DNA of 64,000 nt from JADJPO01 sp046330955 (lineage in GTDB: Bacteria > Actinomycetota > Actinomycetes > Actinomycetales > Kineosporiaceae). Shown in pieces: positions 13,912-22,840 of this stretch. The DNA lies in NCBI GenBank assembly GCA_046330955.1, contig JAXLRT010000011.1, positions 1 to 64,000 of the forward strand. The letters are read 5' to 3'. The position numbers and the translations under genes are program-made. The notes beneath the pieces were generated by a model. It saw only the letters and a program-made list of their open reading frames with translations, was not told the origin of the DNA and searched no databases. The stretch's first letter is position 1. Every line of letters starts with the position of its first letter.

Positions 13912-16065
13912 GTGAGCCCCCTGACGACCAGCGCGTTCGACCTGCCCGACCGCCTCGCGGCCAAGGCCGACCCGGTGCTCATCGCCGCCGACGAGCAACA
14001 CTTCGCGGCGCTGGCCGAGACACTCGACCACTCCATCGCCGACCTCTCGACACGGCTGGAGGCAGAACTCAGAGCACCCGGCGGCACCGGTCAGGAGGCG
14101 ATGGACCGCGACCTCGAGGTCCACCGGCTGTCCGCTCGCCTGCGCACCCTGCGCCGCTTCGGCCTGGACCTGTGCCTGGGACGCATGGTCGCCACCGACG
14201 ACCCCGAGCCGGTCTACATCGGACGCCTCGGCCTCACCGACCGCACCGGCCGCCGGTTGCTCGTCGACTGGCGCTCCCCCGTGGCCGAGCCGTTCTTCGG
14301 CGCCACCCACGCCAATCCGATGGGGCTGGTCAGCCGTCGCCGCTACCGCTGGACCCGCGGCCGGATCACCGACTACTGGGACGAGGTGTTCACCCCCGAC
14401 GGGCTCGACCACCACGCGGCCCTCGACGACCAGTCCGCCTTCATCGCCAGCCTGGGCAGCAATCGCTCGGCGCGGATGCGCGACGTCCTCGGCACCATCC
14501 AGGCCGACCAGGACGCGATCATCCGCGCCGGCTCCCGAGGTGCCCTCGTGGTGGACGGCGGCCCCGGAACCGGCAAGACCGTTGTCGCCCTGCACCGTTC
14601 GGCCTACCTGCTCTACTCCGACCCCCGCCTGAGTCACCGTCGCGGCGGCGTCCTGTTCATCGGGCCGCACCAGCCCTACCTCGACTACGTCGCCGACGTC
14701 CTGCCCAGCCTCGGCGAGGACGGCGTGCAGACCTGCACGCTGCGCGACCTGGTCGCCGAGGGGGCCACCGCCGTCCCCGAGACCGACCCGGACGTCGCCC
14801 GGCTCAAGTCGTCGGCCCGCCTCGTGGCCGCGATCGAGGCCGCCGTGCGGTTCTACGAGGAGCCCCCCACCGCAGGCCTGACGGTCACCACGGCCTGGTC
14901 GGAGGTCTGGTTGAGCCCCGACGACTGGGCCGAGGCCTTCGACGCCCCGGACGCCGGCACCCCGCACAACGAGGCCCGCGAGGTGATCCTCGACGCGCTC
15001 GTCACGATCCTGATGGACAAGGCCGACGACCAGGACGACCAGGTGACCCCGGACATGCTGCGGAAGGCATTGCGGCAGAACCGGGAACTGCTCACCACCG
15101 TCCAGCGCGCCTGGCCGCTGCTCGAGCCGACCGACCTCGTCGCCGACCTGTGGTCGGTGCCCGCCTTCCTGCGCCACTGCGCGACATGGCTGAGCCCGGC
15201 GGAGATCCGCGCCCTGCAACGACCCGACCCGCAGGCCTGGACGACCAGCGACCTCCCCCTGCTTGACGCCGCCCGGCAGCGGCTCGGCGACCCGCAGGCC
15301 TCCCGCCGAGCCCGGCGACGCGCCGCGGTGATGGCCGCCGAGCGCGAGGAGATGGACCGGGTCGTCGAGCACCTGATCAGCTCCGACGATTCCGAGATGC
15401 TCGTGATGTCGATGCTGCGCGGCTCGGACCTGCAGAGCGTCCAGGTCGACGAGTCGGCGCTGCCGCAGGCCTCCCCCGACCGGCTCGCCGGGCCGTTCGC
15501 GCACGTCGTGGTCGACGAGGCCCAGGAGCTGACCGACGCGGAGTGGCAGATGGTGCTGGTGCGCTGCCCGTCGCGCAGCCTGACGATCGTGGGTGACCGC
15601 GCGCAGGCCCGGCACGGGTTCACCGAATCCTGGCGTGACCGGTTGGAGCGCCTGGGGTTCCACCGGATCCACCAGGCCACCCTGACCATCAACTACCGCA
15701 CTCCCGAAGAGGTCATGGCCGAGGCCGAGCCGGTGATCCGGGCCGTGCTGCCGGACGCCAACGTGCCGACCTCCATCCGCAGTACCGGCATCCCGGTCGT
15801 CCACGCCGCCCACTCGCAGCGTGAGGCGATCCTCGACGACTGGCTGCGCACCCACGCCGACGGGATCGCCTGTGTCATCGGCGATCCCACGTTCGCGTCG
15901 ACCCCGCGCGTCCGCTCACTGACCCCGGAGCTGTCGAAGGGCCTCGAGTTCGACCTGGTGATCCTGGTCGATCCGGAGGCGTTCGGCACCGGCATCGAGG
16001 GCGCGGTCGACCACTACGTCGCGATGACCCGGGCAACCCAGCAGCTGGTGGTGCTGACGAGCTGA
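13912..16065 (+). CDS. helR: HelR-type RNA polymerase recycling ATPase (UvrD/HelD-like)
   Basis: 717 residues from GTG at 13912, with GGAG 6 nt upstream. The start reads SPLTTSAFDLPDRLAAKADP, which matches the HelR N-terminus as I recall it. The N-terminal region (about 20-90) is helical, Walker A is GGPGTGKT (216-223), motif II is VVVDEAQELTD, and the C-terminal helicase half has TINYRTPEEV and ELSKGLEFDLVILVD. HelD/HelR proteins pull stalled RNA polymerase off DNA, and Streptomyces HelR also displaces rifamycin from RNA polymerase. No rifamycin-associated element was seen upstream. Confidence 0.85.
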   Translation: MSPLTTSAFDLPDRLAAKADPVLIAADEQHFAALAETLDHSIADLSTRLEAELRAPGGTGQEAMDRDLEVHRLSARLRTLRRFGLDLCLGRMVATDDPEPVYIGRLGLTDRTGRRLLVDWRSPVAEPFFGATHANPMGLVSRRRYRWTRGRITDYWDEVFTPDGLDHHAALDDQSAFIASLGSNRSARMRDVLGTIQADQDAIIRAGSRGALVVDGGPGTGKTVVALHRSAYLLYSDPRLSHRRGGVLFIGPHQPYLDYVADVLPSLGEDGVQTCTLRDLVAEGATAVPETDPDVARLKSSARLVAAIEAAVRFYEEPPTAGLTVTTAWSEVWLSPDDWAEAFDAPDAGTPHNEAREVILDALVTILMDKADDQDDQVTPDMLRKALRQNRELLTTVQRAWPLLEPTDLVADLWSVPAFLRHCATWLSPAEIRALQRPDPQAWTTSDLPLLDAARQRLGDPQASRRARRRAAVMAAEREEMDRVVEHLISSDDSEMLVMSMLRGSDLQSVQVDESALPQASPDRLAGPFAHVVVDEAQELTDAEWQMVLVRCPSRSLTIVGDRAQARHGFTESWRDRLERLGFHRIHQATLTINYRTPEEVMAEAEPVIRAVLPDANVPTSIRSTGIPVVHAAHSQREAILDDWLRTHADGIACVIGDPTFASTPRVRSLTPELSKGLEFDLVILVDPEAFGTGIEGAVDHYVAMTRATQQLVVLTS

Positions 16066-16089
16066 GGCCCTCTCCCGCAACGGGTTCGA

Positions 16090-17328
16090 TCAGCGACCCG
16101 CGAGTCGGTCGACCGCCGCGACGACGGGCGCGGCGCCGTCCTCGGCGGCGATCACCCGGGCCAGTGCCGCGGCCCGCTCCACGAAACCCCGATCGGTGAC
16201 GGCGGCGCGGATCGCTTCCCCCAGCCGGTCGGCGTTCAGCTTCCGGAACGGCACCGGGGCCGGCCCCACCCCCAGCTCCGCCACCCGCCGGCCCCACAGC
16301 GGCTGGTCGGCGTAGATCGGCGTGGTCACCGTCGGCACGCCCGCGCGCAGCCCGGCCGCCGTCGTCCCGGCGCCGCCGTGGTGGACGACCGCCGCGACCT
16401 TGGTCATCAGCCACGTGTGCGGCGCCGCCCCGATGGTCAGGATGTCGTCCTGACCGGCGATCTCGATGCCCGCCCACCCCGATTGGACGACGGCCCGCAC
16501 CCCCGCCCGTCGCACGGCACCGACGATCGCGCGGGTCAGCCACGGCCCGGCACCGGAGGCCATACTGCCCAGCGTCACCAGCACCGGCGGGTCACCGGCG
16601 TCCAGGAAGGCACTCAGTTCGTCGGGCGGAGCCCAGCCCGTCGGCTCCGTCGGCCACCAGTAGCCGGTCACCTCGAGACCAGGGCGCCAGTCGTCCGGCC
16701 GGGGCAGCACGGCCGGGCTGAAGCCGTGCAGAATCGGCCAGCCCTCGGCGCGCAGCCGGCGACGGGTGGCGATGGCCGACTCGGGAGGCAGCCCGAAGTG
16801 TTCGCGGATCCGCGCGGCGGCCCGGGTGTAGGGGAACAGCCCGGCCGTGAGCAGCTCACCGACCCAACGATTGCCGAACCGCCCGAGGGACCGCCCGGAG
16901 TTGGTCATCGGGCATGGCAGCGCCCCGGTGGGTTCGAACGGCTGCAGGTACACCCCCAGGCTGGGCACGCCCCGGCCCTGCGCCGCATGTACCGCGAACG
17001 GGGTGGCGCCGCCGACCAGCACCACCTCGGCATCGCGGGTCGCCTCGATGGTGCCGTCGGCCACGTCGAGCAGGTAGCGGTTCAACTGGGGTAGCCGGCG
17101 ATTGAGATACCAGGGCGGGGTCGGGCGATCGGCCGAGGGCACGGCGATCACGCTGAGCAGGTCACCGGGCAGTTCGTGGAAACCGAGCCCTGCTCCGACG
17201 ACCAGCTCCGACATCGCCGCGTGCGCCGCGATCGAGACATCGTGGCCCGCCTCGCGCAACCGGACGCCGAGTCCGGTGTACGGCGCGACGTCCCCATGGC
17301 TGCCCGAGGCCACGATCACCACGTTCAC
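16090..17328 (-). CDS. Glycosyltransferase of the MGT/UGT type (GT1)
   Basis: 412 residues from GTG. The N-terminal GSHGDVAPYTGLGVRLREAGHDV and the C-terminal donor-binding HHGGAGTTAAGLRAGVPTV and DQPLWGRRVAELGVG are diagnostic for GT1 enzymes that glycosylate small molecules such as macrolides, flavonoids or sterols. The acceptor is unknown. It converges with helR (25 nt between stops), and no biosynthetic cluster surrounds it, so a detoxifying or resistance role is possible. Confidence 0.87.
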   Translation of the reverse strand: MNVVIVASGSHGDVAPYTGLGVRLREAGHDVSIAAHAAMSELVVGAGLGFHELPGDLLSVIAVPSADRPTPPWYLNRRLPQLNRYLLDVADGTIEATRDAEVVLVGGATPFAVHAAQGRGVPSLGVYLQPFEPTGALPCPMTNSGRSLGRFGNRWVGELLTAGLFPYTRAAARIREHFGLPPESAIATRRRLRAEGWPILHGFSPAVLPRPDDWRPGLEVTGYWWPTEPTGWAPPDELSAFLDAGDPPVLVTLGSMASGAGPWLTRAIVGAVRRAGVRAVVQSGWAGIEIAGQDDILTIGAAPHTWLMTKVAAVVHHGGAGTTAAGLRAGVPTVTTPIYADQPLWGRRVAELGVGPAPVPFRKLNADRLGEAIRAAVTDRGFVERAAALARVIAAEDGAAPVVAAVDRLAGR

Positions 17329-17356
17329 GCGAGCACGCTAACGCCCGGTGGCACAG

Positions 17357-17374
17357 GTGTGGTCACTGCCACAC
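17357..17374. promoter_or_regulatory. Inverted repeat between divergent genes
   Basis: GTGTGG-TCACTG-CCACAC (6-bp arms, 6-nt spacer) lies between the divergent glycosyltransferase and the 107-residue protein gene. Position suits an operator. No local regulator is obvious. Confidence 0.3.
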
Positions 17375-17417
17375 GCCTGAGCGGTACGACCATGACCGTC
17401 TGCTGTGTCATGGCCAT

Positions 17418-17741
17418 ATGAGTGCCACCTCGATCCTGTCGCAGAATCTGCGGGACTTCGTCTACCTGCCGACCACCGTCTGGCGCGAGTTCTTCCGCCC
17501 GACGTTCTACTTCGGCTGCAACGTCAACGACCTCGACACCGAGCACGAGGTGTTGGGCGACGTCGGCAGCTACGGCAAGCAACTCAATCGCATCCTCGAT
17601 GCCCTCATGGTGATCATCGAGTTGGACGACGACCGCATCGACCAGCTCGACACCGAGGCGAAGGAGGCGATCTACGCCCTGCGGGTGCTGCACAAGGACG
17701 CCTCGCGAGCCAGTGCTCGCGCCGAGGCGCGGCAGAACTGA
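17418..17741 (+). CDS. Hypothetical protein, 107 residues
   Basis: The ATG follows ATGGCCAT without a strong Shine-Dalgarno. The product has an aromatic N-terminal half (FVYLPTTVWREFFRPTFYFG) and an acidic middle (LDDDRIDQLDTEAKEA) that is probably helical, ending in an Ala/Arg/Glu-rich tail. No signal peptide or membrane span is seen. I do not recognise the family. It converges on the acyltransferase gene with only 2 nt between their stops. Codon choice fits the genome, with GC-rich third positions. Confidence 0.65.
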   Translation: MSATSILSQNLRDFVYLPTTVWREFFRPTFYFGCNVNDLDTEHEVLGDVGSYGKQLNRILDALMVIIELDDDRIDQLDTEAKEAIYALRVLHKDASRASARAEARQN

Positions 17742-17743
17742 CC

Positions 17744-18826
17744 TCAGGACACCCGCGAGGCCGAGATCGCCGGGATGCGCAGGTCGATGACCCGATCGCG
17801 CGGCAGGACGACGACGTCCGGCCTCACCGGGCGACCGAAGCGCCGCTGCACCGGCCGCTCGACGAGGAACCACGAGAGCGTGGCGAGTGCCGCCGTGCCG
17901 CCGAACTCCGCGCTCGCGGTCGCCGCCGGACCCCAGCCCTGGGCCTGCACCAGCTCGAACACCGGCAGGTGGTACAGGTAGATCCCGTACGAGATACGTC
18001 CCATCCAGGCCAGCGGCAGCCGGGACGGCGTGGACGCGCGGTGGGTGACCAGGTGCCACACCAGGGCTGCGGCAGCCAGGCCGGCCAGGGTCAGACCCAC
18101 GAGGTAGGTGGCCGCGCCCTCGATCCGCAGTGTCGCGGACAGCACCAGGAGCACCACCGCTGCGACGCCGGCGGTCCCAGCTGAGCGAACGAGGCGCAGG
18201 GTCGGTACCCGGCGACGGGCCACCGCCACCAGGGCGCCGATCACGAGGCCGTCCGCGTGCGTCACCGTCGCGAAGTAGGGCCACATCGCATGGGTGGTGA
18301 GCCAGCCCGCGGCACGCAACAACACGATGCCCGATGCCGCGACGACCAGCCATCGCAGCAGGCGTGAGCGTCGCCGCAGCAAGACCGGCAGGAGCAGTGG
18401 CCAGACCAGGTAGAACTGCTCCTCGATCGCCAGCGACCAGGTGTGCCGGATCGGCCCCAGCGCCTCGACGTTCAGCGCCTGGACCCAGTTGGCCGAGTAC
18501 ATCGCGACGGCGATGACCGCGCCGGCGGTCGGCCAGGCGGCGCTGCCGGCCAACGGGCCGCGCATGAGCGGGACCGCCACCACCAGCAACAGGACGAAGG
18601 CCGGGGCGAGTCGCACCACGCGCCGCCGGTAGAAGGCCGGCAGATCGATCCGGCCGGCGCGTTGCCACTCGGCCAGCAGCTGATCGGTGATCAGGTACCC
18701 GCTCAACACGAAGAAGACGTCGACGCCGATGAACCCACCGTGGGCCGCATGCACCGCGTGCGAGGCGAGAACTGCCAGCACGGCCAGTCCCCGCAGGCCG
18801 TCGAGCGATCTCAGACGGTGAGCCAT
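17744..18826 (-). CDS. Acyltransferase family 3 (OafA/YrhL-like) membrane protein
   Basis: 360 residues from ATG at 18826. The signature is RSLDGLRGLAVLAVLASHAV near the N-terminus and GGFIGVDVFFVLSGYLI, followed by HTWSLAIEEQFYLVWP. About ten hydrophobic segments follow, with GRISYGIYLYHLPVFE near the end. These enzymes O-acetylate or succinylate surface polysaccharides, lipids or antibiotics. It lacks the C-terminal SGNH domain found in some OafA proteins. Confidence 0.88.
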   Translation of the reverse strand: MAHRLRSLDGLRGLAVLAVLASHAVHAAHGGFIGVDVFFVLSGYLITDQLLAEWQRAGRIDLPAFYRRRVVRLAPAFVLLLVVAVPLMRGPLAGSAAWPTAGAVIAVAMYSANWVQALNVEALGPIRHTWSLAIEEQFYLVWPLLLPVLLRRRSRLLRWLVVAASGIVLLRAAGWLTTHAMWPYFATVTHADGLVIGALVAVARRRVPTLRLVRSAGTAGVAAVVLLVLSATLRIEGAATYLVGLTLAGLAAAALVWHLVTHRASTPSRLPLAWMGRISYGIYLYHLPVFELVQAQGWGPAATASAEFGGTAALATLSWFLVERPVQRRFGRPVRPDVVVLPRDRVIDLRIPAISASRVS

Positions 18827-18974
18827 GCATGATCCCCTGACGCCGGAGGAACCTCTGCACTCCCCCGTCGGCAGCGCTACGGATCCAACCATCGACCCAA
18901 CGTCAGGACGATCGCACGAACGGCTCAGTGACAGGCTCGGCTTTACCTGATCATGACCTACAGTGATCGGCCCC

Positions 18975-19781
18975 TTACCCGCCGAAGGCACGCAGGTGGT
19001 GCTGCGAGCCGAGTGTCAGCTCGGCGTAGACCTGATCGACGTCAGCGGCCGTCACTCCCGTGCCGGCCGTGGCCAGATCGGCGAGGTCCATCCGTTCGAT
19101 GGTGCGCCCGACCTCGAGCGCGGCGTCCGCCGATACCGATCCCTGGGCGACCAGCGTGGTGTACCGCGAGGCCATCTCGGGATCGGTGAACTGCCCTTCG
19201 GCCTTACCGGCCGTGGGATCGGCGAGACCGTAGCGCGTGAGCAGGGACCTGATGGCCTCGGTGTGGCGGACCTCGGATCTGGCGATCCGCGTGAACCGGG
19301 CATCACCACTGCTCTCGGCCAGCGCAACATAAACGTCGTGGGCGAGCTTCTCCTCCTCGGCCATCGACGACAGCGCCGCCTTCTGATCAGCCGTGAGCGT
19401 GCCGGATGCCGGCAAGGCCGCGTGGCCGGTGCCGTCGCCCATGCCGGCGCCGGCACCCATCCCCCGGCCCATTCGCTGGCCCGTCCCCTGACCCATTCCC
19501 TGACCCATGCCCTGGCCCATTCCCGCGCCGGCGCCCCGGCCTCGAGCCCCGTCCGCCGCCTGGCCGACACCGTTCCCCTGACGCATGCCCCGCCCGGGTG
19601 CCCCGGCCCGATCCGAGCCGAGGCCATCGCCCACACAGCCGGCCGAGCAGGTTGGGCCACTGGTCGGGGCAGCGCCGGCCGTACCCGTCCCCGCCGTCCC
19701 GGCCAGGGCCGTCGTTCCGGCCAGGACGGCAGCCACGAGGGCACCGCCGGCGATGGCAGTGACGACAACTGTGCGACGCAT
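18975..19781 (-). CDS. Secreted DUF2202 (ferritin-like) protein with GMGQ repeats
   Basis: 268 residues from ATG at 19781, with GGGAG 7 nt upstream. A signal peptide or membrane anchor covers residues 1-28. A Gly/Met/Gln-rich linker follows (about 65-118) with MGQG tandem units. The DUF2202 domain (130-268) has EEEKLAHDVY, RSEVRHTEAI, ERMDLADL and GSQHHLRAF, whose Glu/His pattern suits a di-metal ferritin-like helical bundle. It is divergent from an OmpR-type regulator (162 nt between starts), which may control it. A role in extracytoplasmic metal or redox handling is inferred. Confidence 0.85.
   Translation of the reverse strand: MRRTVVVTAIAGGALVAAVLAGTTALAGTAGTGTAGAAPTSGPTCSAGCVGDGLGSDRAGAPGRGMRQGNGVGQAADGARGRGAGAGMGQGMGQGMGQGTGQRMGRGMGAGAGMGDGTGHAALPASGTLTADQKAALSSMAEEEKLAHDVYVALAESSGDARFTRIARSEVRHTEAIRSLLTRYGLADPTAGKAEGQFTDPEMASRYTTLVAQGSVSADAALEVGRTIERMDLADLATAGTGVTAADVDQVYAELTLGSQHHLRAFGG
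19455..19520 (-). repeat. 12-bp coding tandem repeat (MGQG units)
   Basis: Imperfect 12-bp units encode MGQG repeated, grading into TGQRMGRGMG. They lie in the linker between signal peptide and DUF2202 domain. Unit number could vary between strains. Confidence 0.7.
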
Positions 19782-19943
19782 CTCGATCTCCCGATGTCGG
19801 CCGGCGCGGTGCCGGCGCTGGTGTGCTTCTCGGGAACACCGTCGACCCAGCGCTCGAGCACGCCGTGCACTCCGTGTGGAGACGATGTGGAGACCGAGGC
19901 ACCCTGGATGGGTCCAGCGGGTCGAGTCGACCATGATGGCCCC

Positions 19944-20630
19944 ATGGCCACGGTTCTCGTCGTCGAGGACGACCGCGACATCCGCGAGGTGCTGCGCCGC
20001 TACCTCGAACGCGCCGGTCACGCGGTCCTGACCACCGCCTCGGGGGCGGAGGCCCTGCGCATGGTCGAGGACGGCGGCACCGACCTGGTGGTGCTCGATC
20101 TCGGGCTGCCCGACGTCGACGGGCTCGAGGTGCTGCGCGCCGTCCACCCGCGCGGCCATCCGCCGGTGCTGGTCCTCACCGCCCGCAGCGACACCGACGA
20201 CCGCATCCGAGGTCTCTCCCTCGGCGCCGACGACTACGTCACCAAACCGTTCAGCCCCACCGAGGTGGTGCTGCGCGTCGGGGCGATCCTCGCCCGCACG
20301 AGCGGGTCGGCCGACGATCCCGACCGCACCTCGTTCGGCGAGGGCAGGCTCGTGATCGATCACAGCCGGCGCGAGGTCGTCGTGGACGGCCGCACCATGG
20401 ACCTGACCGCCACCGAGTGGGGTGTGCTGGCCACGCTGGCCTCCGTACCCGGGCGACCGTTCTCGCGGTACGAGCTGGTCAACCGGGTACGCGGCTACGA
20501 GTTCGCCGGGTACGAGCGCAGCATGGACTCGCACGTGAAGAACCTGCGCCACAAGCTCGGCGCTGCGGCCGAGCTCGTCGAAACCGTCGTCGGTGTGGGG
20601 TATCGGTTGAAGGTGCGCCGTGACGCCTGA
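19944..20630 (+). CDS. OmpR/PhoB-family response regulator
   Basis: 228 residues from ATG at 19944. The receiver has the acidic pair E8/D9/D10, phosphoacceptor D52 (LDLGLPDVDG), T79 and K101 (YVTKPF). The C-terminal winged helix includes LTATEWGVLATLASVPG and SMDSHVKNLRHKLG. It overlaps the histidine kinase gene by 11 nt, so the two form a cognate pair. It is divergent from the DUF2202 gene and likely regulates that gene and itself. Confidence 0.93.
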   Translation: MATVLVVEDDRDIREVLRRYLERAGHAVLTTASGAEALRMVEDGGTDLVVLDLGLPDVDGLEVLRAVHPRGHPPVLVLTARSDTDDRIRGLSLGADDYVTKPFSPTEVVLRVGAILARTSGSADDPDRTSFGEGRLVIDHSRREVVVDGRTMDLTATEWGVLATLASVPGRPFSRYELVNRVRGYEFAGYERSMDSHVKNLRHKLGAAAELVETVVGVGYRLKVRRDA

Positions 20631-22032
20631 ACCCGAGACACCGGCACCTCGGGCACTCGGCCACCTGGGCCGCCGGTTGGTGGCCGCCTTCACCGCGGTC
20701 GCCACCCTGGCCATCGCCCTGGTCACGATCGCGGCGCTGATCGGTACCGATCGCGGGCTGGCCAGTCAGGTGTCCCAGCAACGACAGGATTTCGCCGAGA
20801 CGTTGGCCACCACGGCGGCCGCCGCGTACTCCCGCTCGGGTGCCTGGGACTCGGCCGACCTCGGGGAGCTGCGTGCCGCCGTCCTCGGCACCGGTACCCA
20901 GCTGGCGCTGGCCGCCACCGACGGCACCCCCATCGCCGAATTCGGCAGCGGCCGGCGCGGCATGGGGGCAGCCATGCATCAGGGAACCGGTGGCGAGCGG
21001 GCCGCCGTGGTGACGTCTGCGGTCGTCGTCAACGGCACCCAGGTGGCGGCCCTCAGCGTGTTCTACCCGGCCACGACCGTGGTCGCCGGTCGCCCGGTGG
21101 CCTGGTCGTGGGTACTGATCGCGGCACTCATCGCCCTGTCGCTGGCCGTGGCGTCCGGCCTGGCGGCAGCACGTGCCCTGTCCCGGCCGGTGCACGCGCT
21201 GATCGCTGCCTCCCGCTCGTATGCCGCCGGGGACCTGTCGGCTCGGGTGAGCCTGCGCGGTTCGGGCGAGCTCGGCGTCCTGGCCGACGCCTTCGACGAG
21301 GCGGCGAGCGCCGTCCAGGATGCCGAGACGCACCGTCGTCGGATGGCCGCCGACGTCGCCCACGAGCTGCGTACCCCGCTGGCGGCGTTGCAGGCCGGGC
21401 TGGAGGAACTGCGCGACGGGTTGGTCCCGGCCGATCTCGACACGCTGACCCGGCTGCACGACCAGAGCCTGCGGCTGGCGCGGGTGGTCGCCGACCTGGC
21501 CGACCTGTCCTCGGCGCAGGCCTCCGGGCACTCGCTGAGGTGGGAGTCGATCGATCTCGCGGCCCTGGTGCGCCAGGAGTGCGACGAGCGTGCCGCCCTG
21601 GTGCGCGCTGCAGAACTCGACCTGCACCTGGACGCCGCCACCCCGGCCCGGGTGCGCGGCGACCGGATGCGCCTGCACCAGGTGGTGGGCAACCTGCTGG
21701 AGAACTGCGTGCGGCACTGCCGGCCGGGCGACTCGGTGACCGTGCGGGTCGAGTCGCCGGCCGAGCCGGACGCTCGCGGATCGGGCATCGTGCGGTTGAC
21801 GGTCCGCGACAGCGGCCCGGGTATCGACGAGGCCGATCTGCCGCACGTGACGACCCGGTTCTGGCGATCCTCACGCGCCCGCGACAGCTCGGTGGGCAGT
21901 GGTCTGGGGCTGGCCATCGTGGCCGAACTGGTGCGAGCCCATCAGGGCCGGATCGAGGTGACCTCGCCGAGCCACCAGGGCACCGTCGTGACGGTGGAGT
22001 TGCCCGTCGACGCCCAACCGCCCGCGCGATGA
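20620..22032 (+). CDS. HAMP-domain sensor histidine kinase
   Basis: 470 residues from GTG at 20620. Transmembrane segments lie at about 19-41 and 162-184, bounding an extracytoplasmic sensor domain of about 120 residues. HAMP follows (to about 235), then HisKA with ADVAHELRTPLAAL (H248) and HATPase motifs HQVVGNLLENCVRH, DSGPGIDEADLP and GSGLGLAIV. It is paired by overlap with the upstream response regulator. The stimulus is unknown; the divergent ferritin-like protein hints at metal or envelope stress. Confidence 0.92.
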   Translation: MTPEPETPAPRALGHLGRRLVAAFTAVATLAIALVTIAALIGTDRGLASQVSQQRQDFAETLATTAAAAYSRSGAWDSADLGELRAAVLGTGTQLALAATDGTPIAEFGSGRRGMGAAMHQGTGGERAAVVTSAVVVNGTQVAALSVFYPATTVVAGRPVAWSWVLIAALIALSLAVASGLAAARALSRPVHALIAASRSYAAGDLSARVSLRGSGELGVLADAFDEAASAVQDAETHRRRMAADVAHELRTPLAALQAGLEELRDGLVPADLDTLTRLHDQSLRLARVVADLADLSSAQASGHSLRWESIDLAALVRQECDERAALVRAAELDLHLDAATPARVRGDRMRLHQVVGNLLENCVRHCRPGDSVTVRVESPAEPDARGSGIVRLTVRDSGPGIDEADLPHVTTRFWRSSRARDSSVGSGLGLAIVAELVRAHQGRIEVTSPSHQGTVVTVELPVDAQPPAR

Positions 22033-22183
22033 CGGGCATCTGATGCGGGGTGGTCCACTGGCAGAGTCAGCCCACGGACAGCGCGCCTCCGGGGGTGATC
22101 TCGTCGGCTCGGTGTCGCTGCGCGGCCGGGCTGCGACCGAACACTAGGCTCCCGCCCATCGACCGACGGGTGGGGAGGCGTCG

Positions 22184-22840
22184 ATGGTCGCGGTCAGCGC
22201 CACGGGGATCTTCGGCGCCCTGGGGGTGGCGGCGCTGGCGACCGCGGTGCCGGCGCTGTGGCGCTGGACCCAGTTGTTCAGCACCTTCGTGCACGAGAGC
22301 GGGCACGCCTTCGTCAACCTGCTGATCGGTCGGGTCGTGGTGGCCGTCGAGATCTTCCTGAAGGGGGGCGGCTGCACCACCAGCGTCGGGAAGAGCGGGC
22401 CGCTGCAGATCCTGTCCACCGCCGCCGGCTACGCCGCTCCCCCGCTGGTCGGGCTGGCCCTGGTGGCCGCGCTGGTGCACGGCGCCTCGGTCTCGACCCT
22501 GCTGCTGATCGCGCTGCTGCTCGTCGTGGTGATCCTGGTGCTGAGCCGCAACGTCGGTGCCGTCGTGGTGGTCGCCACCGTGATCGCCGCCCTGGCGATC
22601 CTGATCCACCGTGCCGGGCCGATCTCGCAGACCATCGCGGTCCTGATCGCTGCCTGGTTTCTGCTGCTGGCCGGGCTGCGCAACAACATCGAGCTGGTCT
22701 GGGTGATCAACCAGGGTCGCGGCGACGACGCGTCGAGACTGGCCGAGTACACCGGCCTGCCGGCCGAGGTGTGGGTGGGAGCCTTCGTCGCGGTCGCGGC
22801 CCTGTGCATCTACCAGAGCGGTCGGTGGCTACTCGGCTGA
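22184..22840 (+). CDS. M50-like membrane metalloprotease
   Basis: 218 residues preceded by GGGGAGG. The zinc motif HESGH (37-41) is within the first hydrophobic region, and the protein has several further membrane segments between about 75 and 170. Site-2-protease relatives cleave transmembrane substrates. In this short M50B-like group substrates are not established. The 3' end overlaps the convergent YihY gene by 12 nt. Confidence 0.8.
   Translation: MVAVSATGIFGALGVAALATAVPALWRWTQLFSTFVHESGHAFVNLLIGRVVVAVEIFLKGGGCTTSVGKSGPLQILSTAAGYAAPPLVGLALVAALVHGASVSTLLLIALLLVVVILVLSRNVGAVVVVATVIAALAILIHRAGPISQTIAVLIAAWFLLLAGLRNNIELVWVINQGRGDDASRLAEYTGLPAEVWVGAFVAVAALCIYQSGRWLLG

Noticed and set aside
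13708..15855. A 715-residue minus-strand frame antisense to helR
   Set aside because: No recognisable motifs, unusual Gly/Arg/Val composition; helR occupies the opposite strand.
17325..18860. A 511-residue minus-strand frame over the acyltransferase
   Set aside because: It is in another frame, without hydrophobic pattern; the acyltransferase frame shows the family signature.
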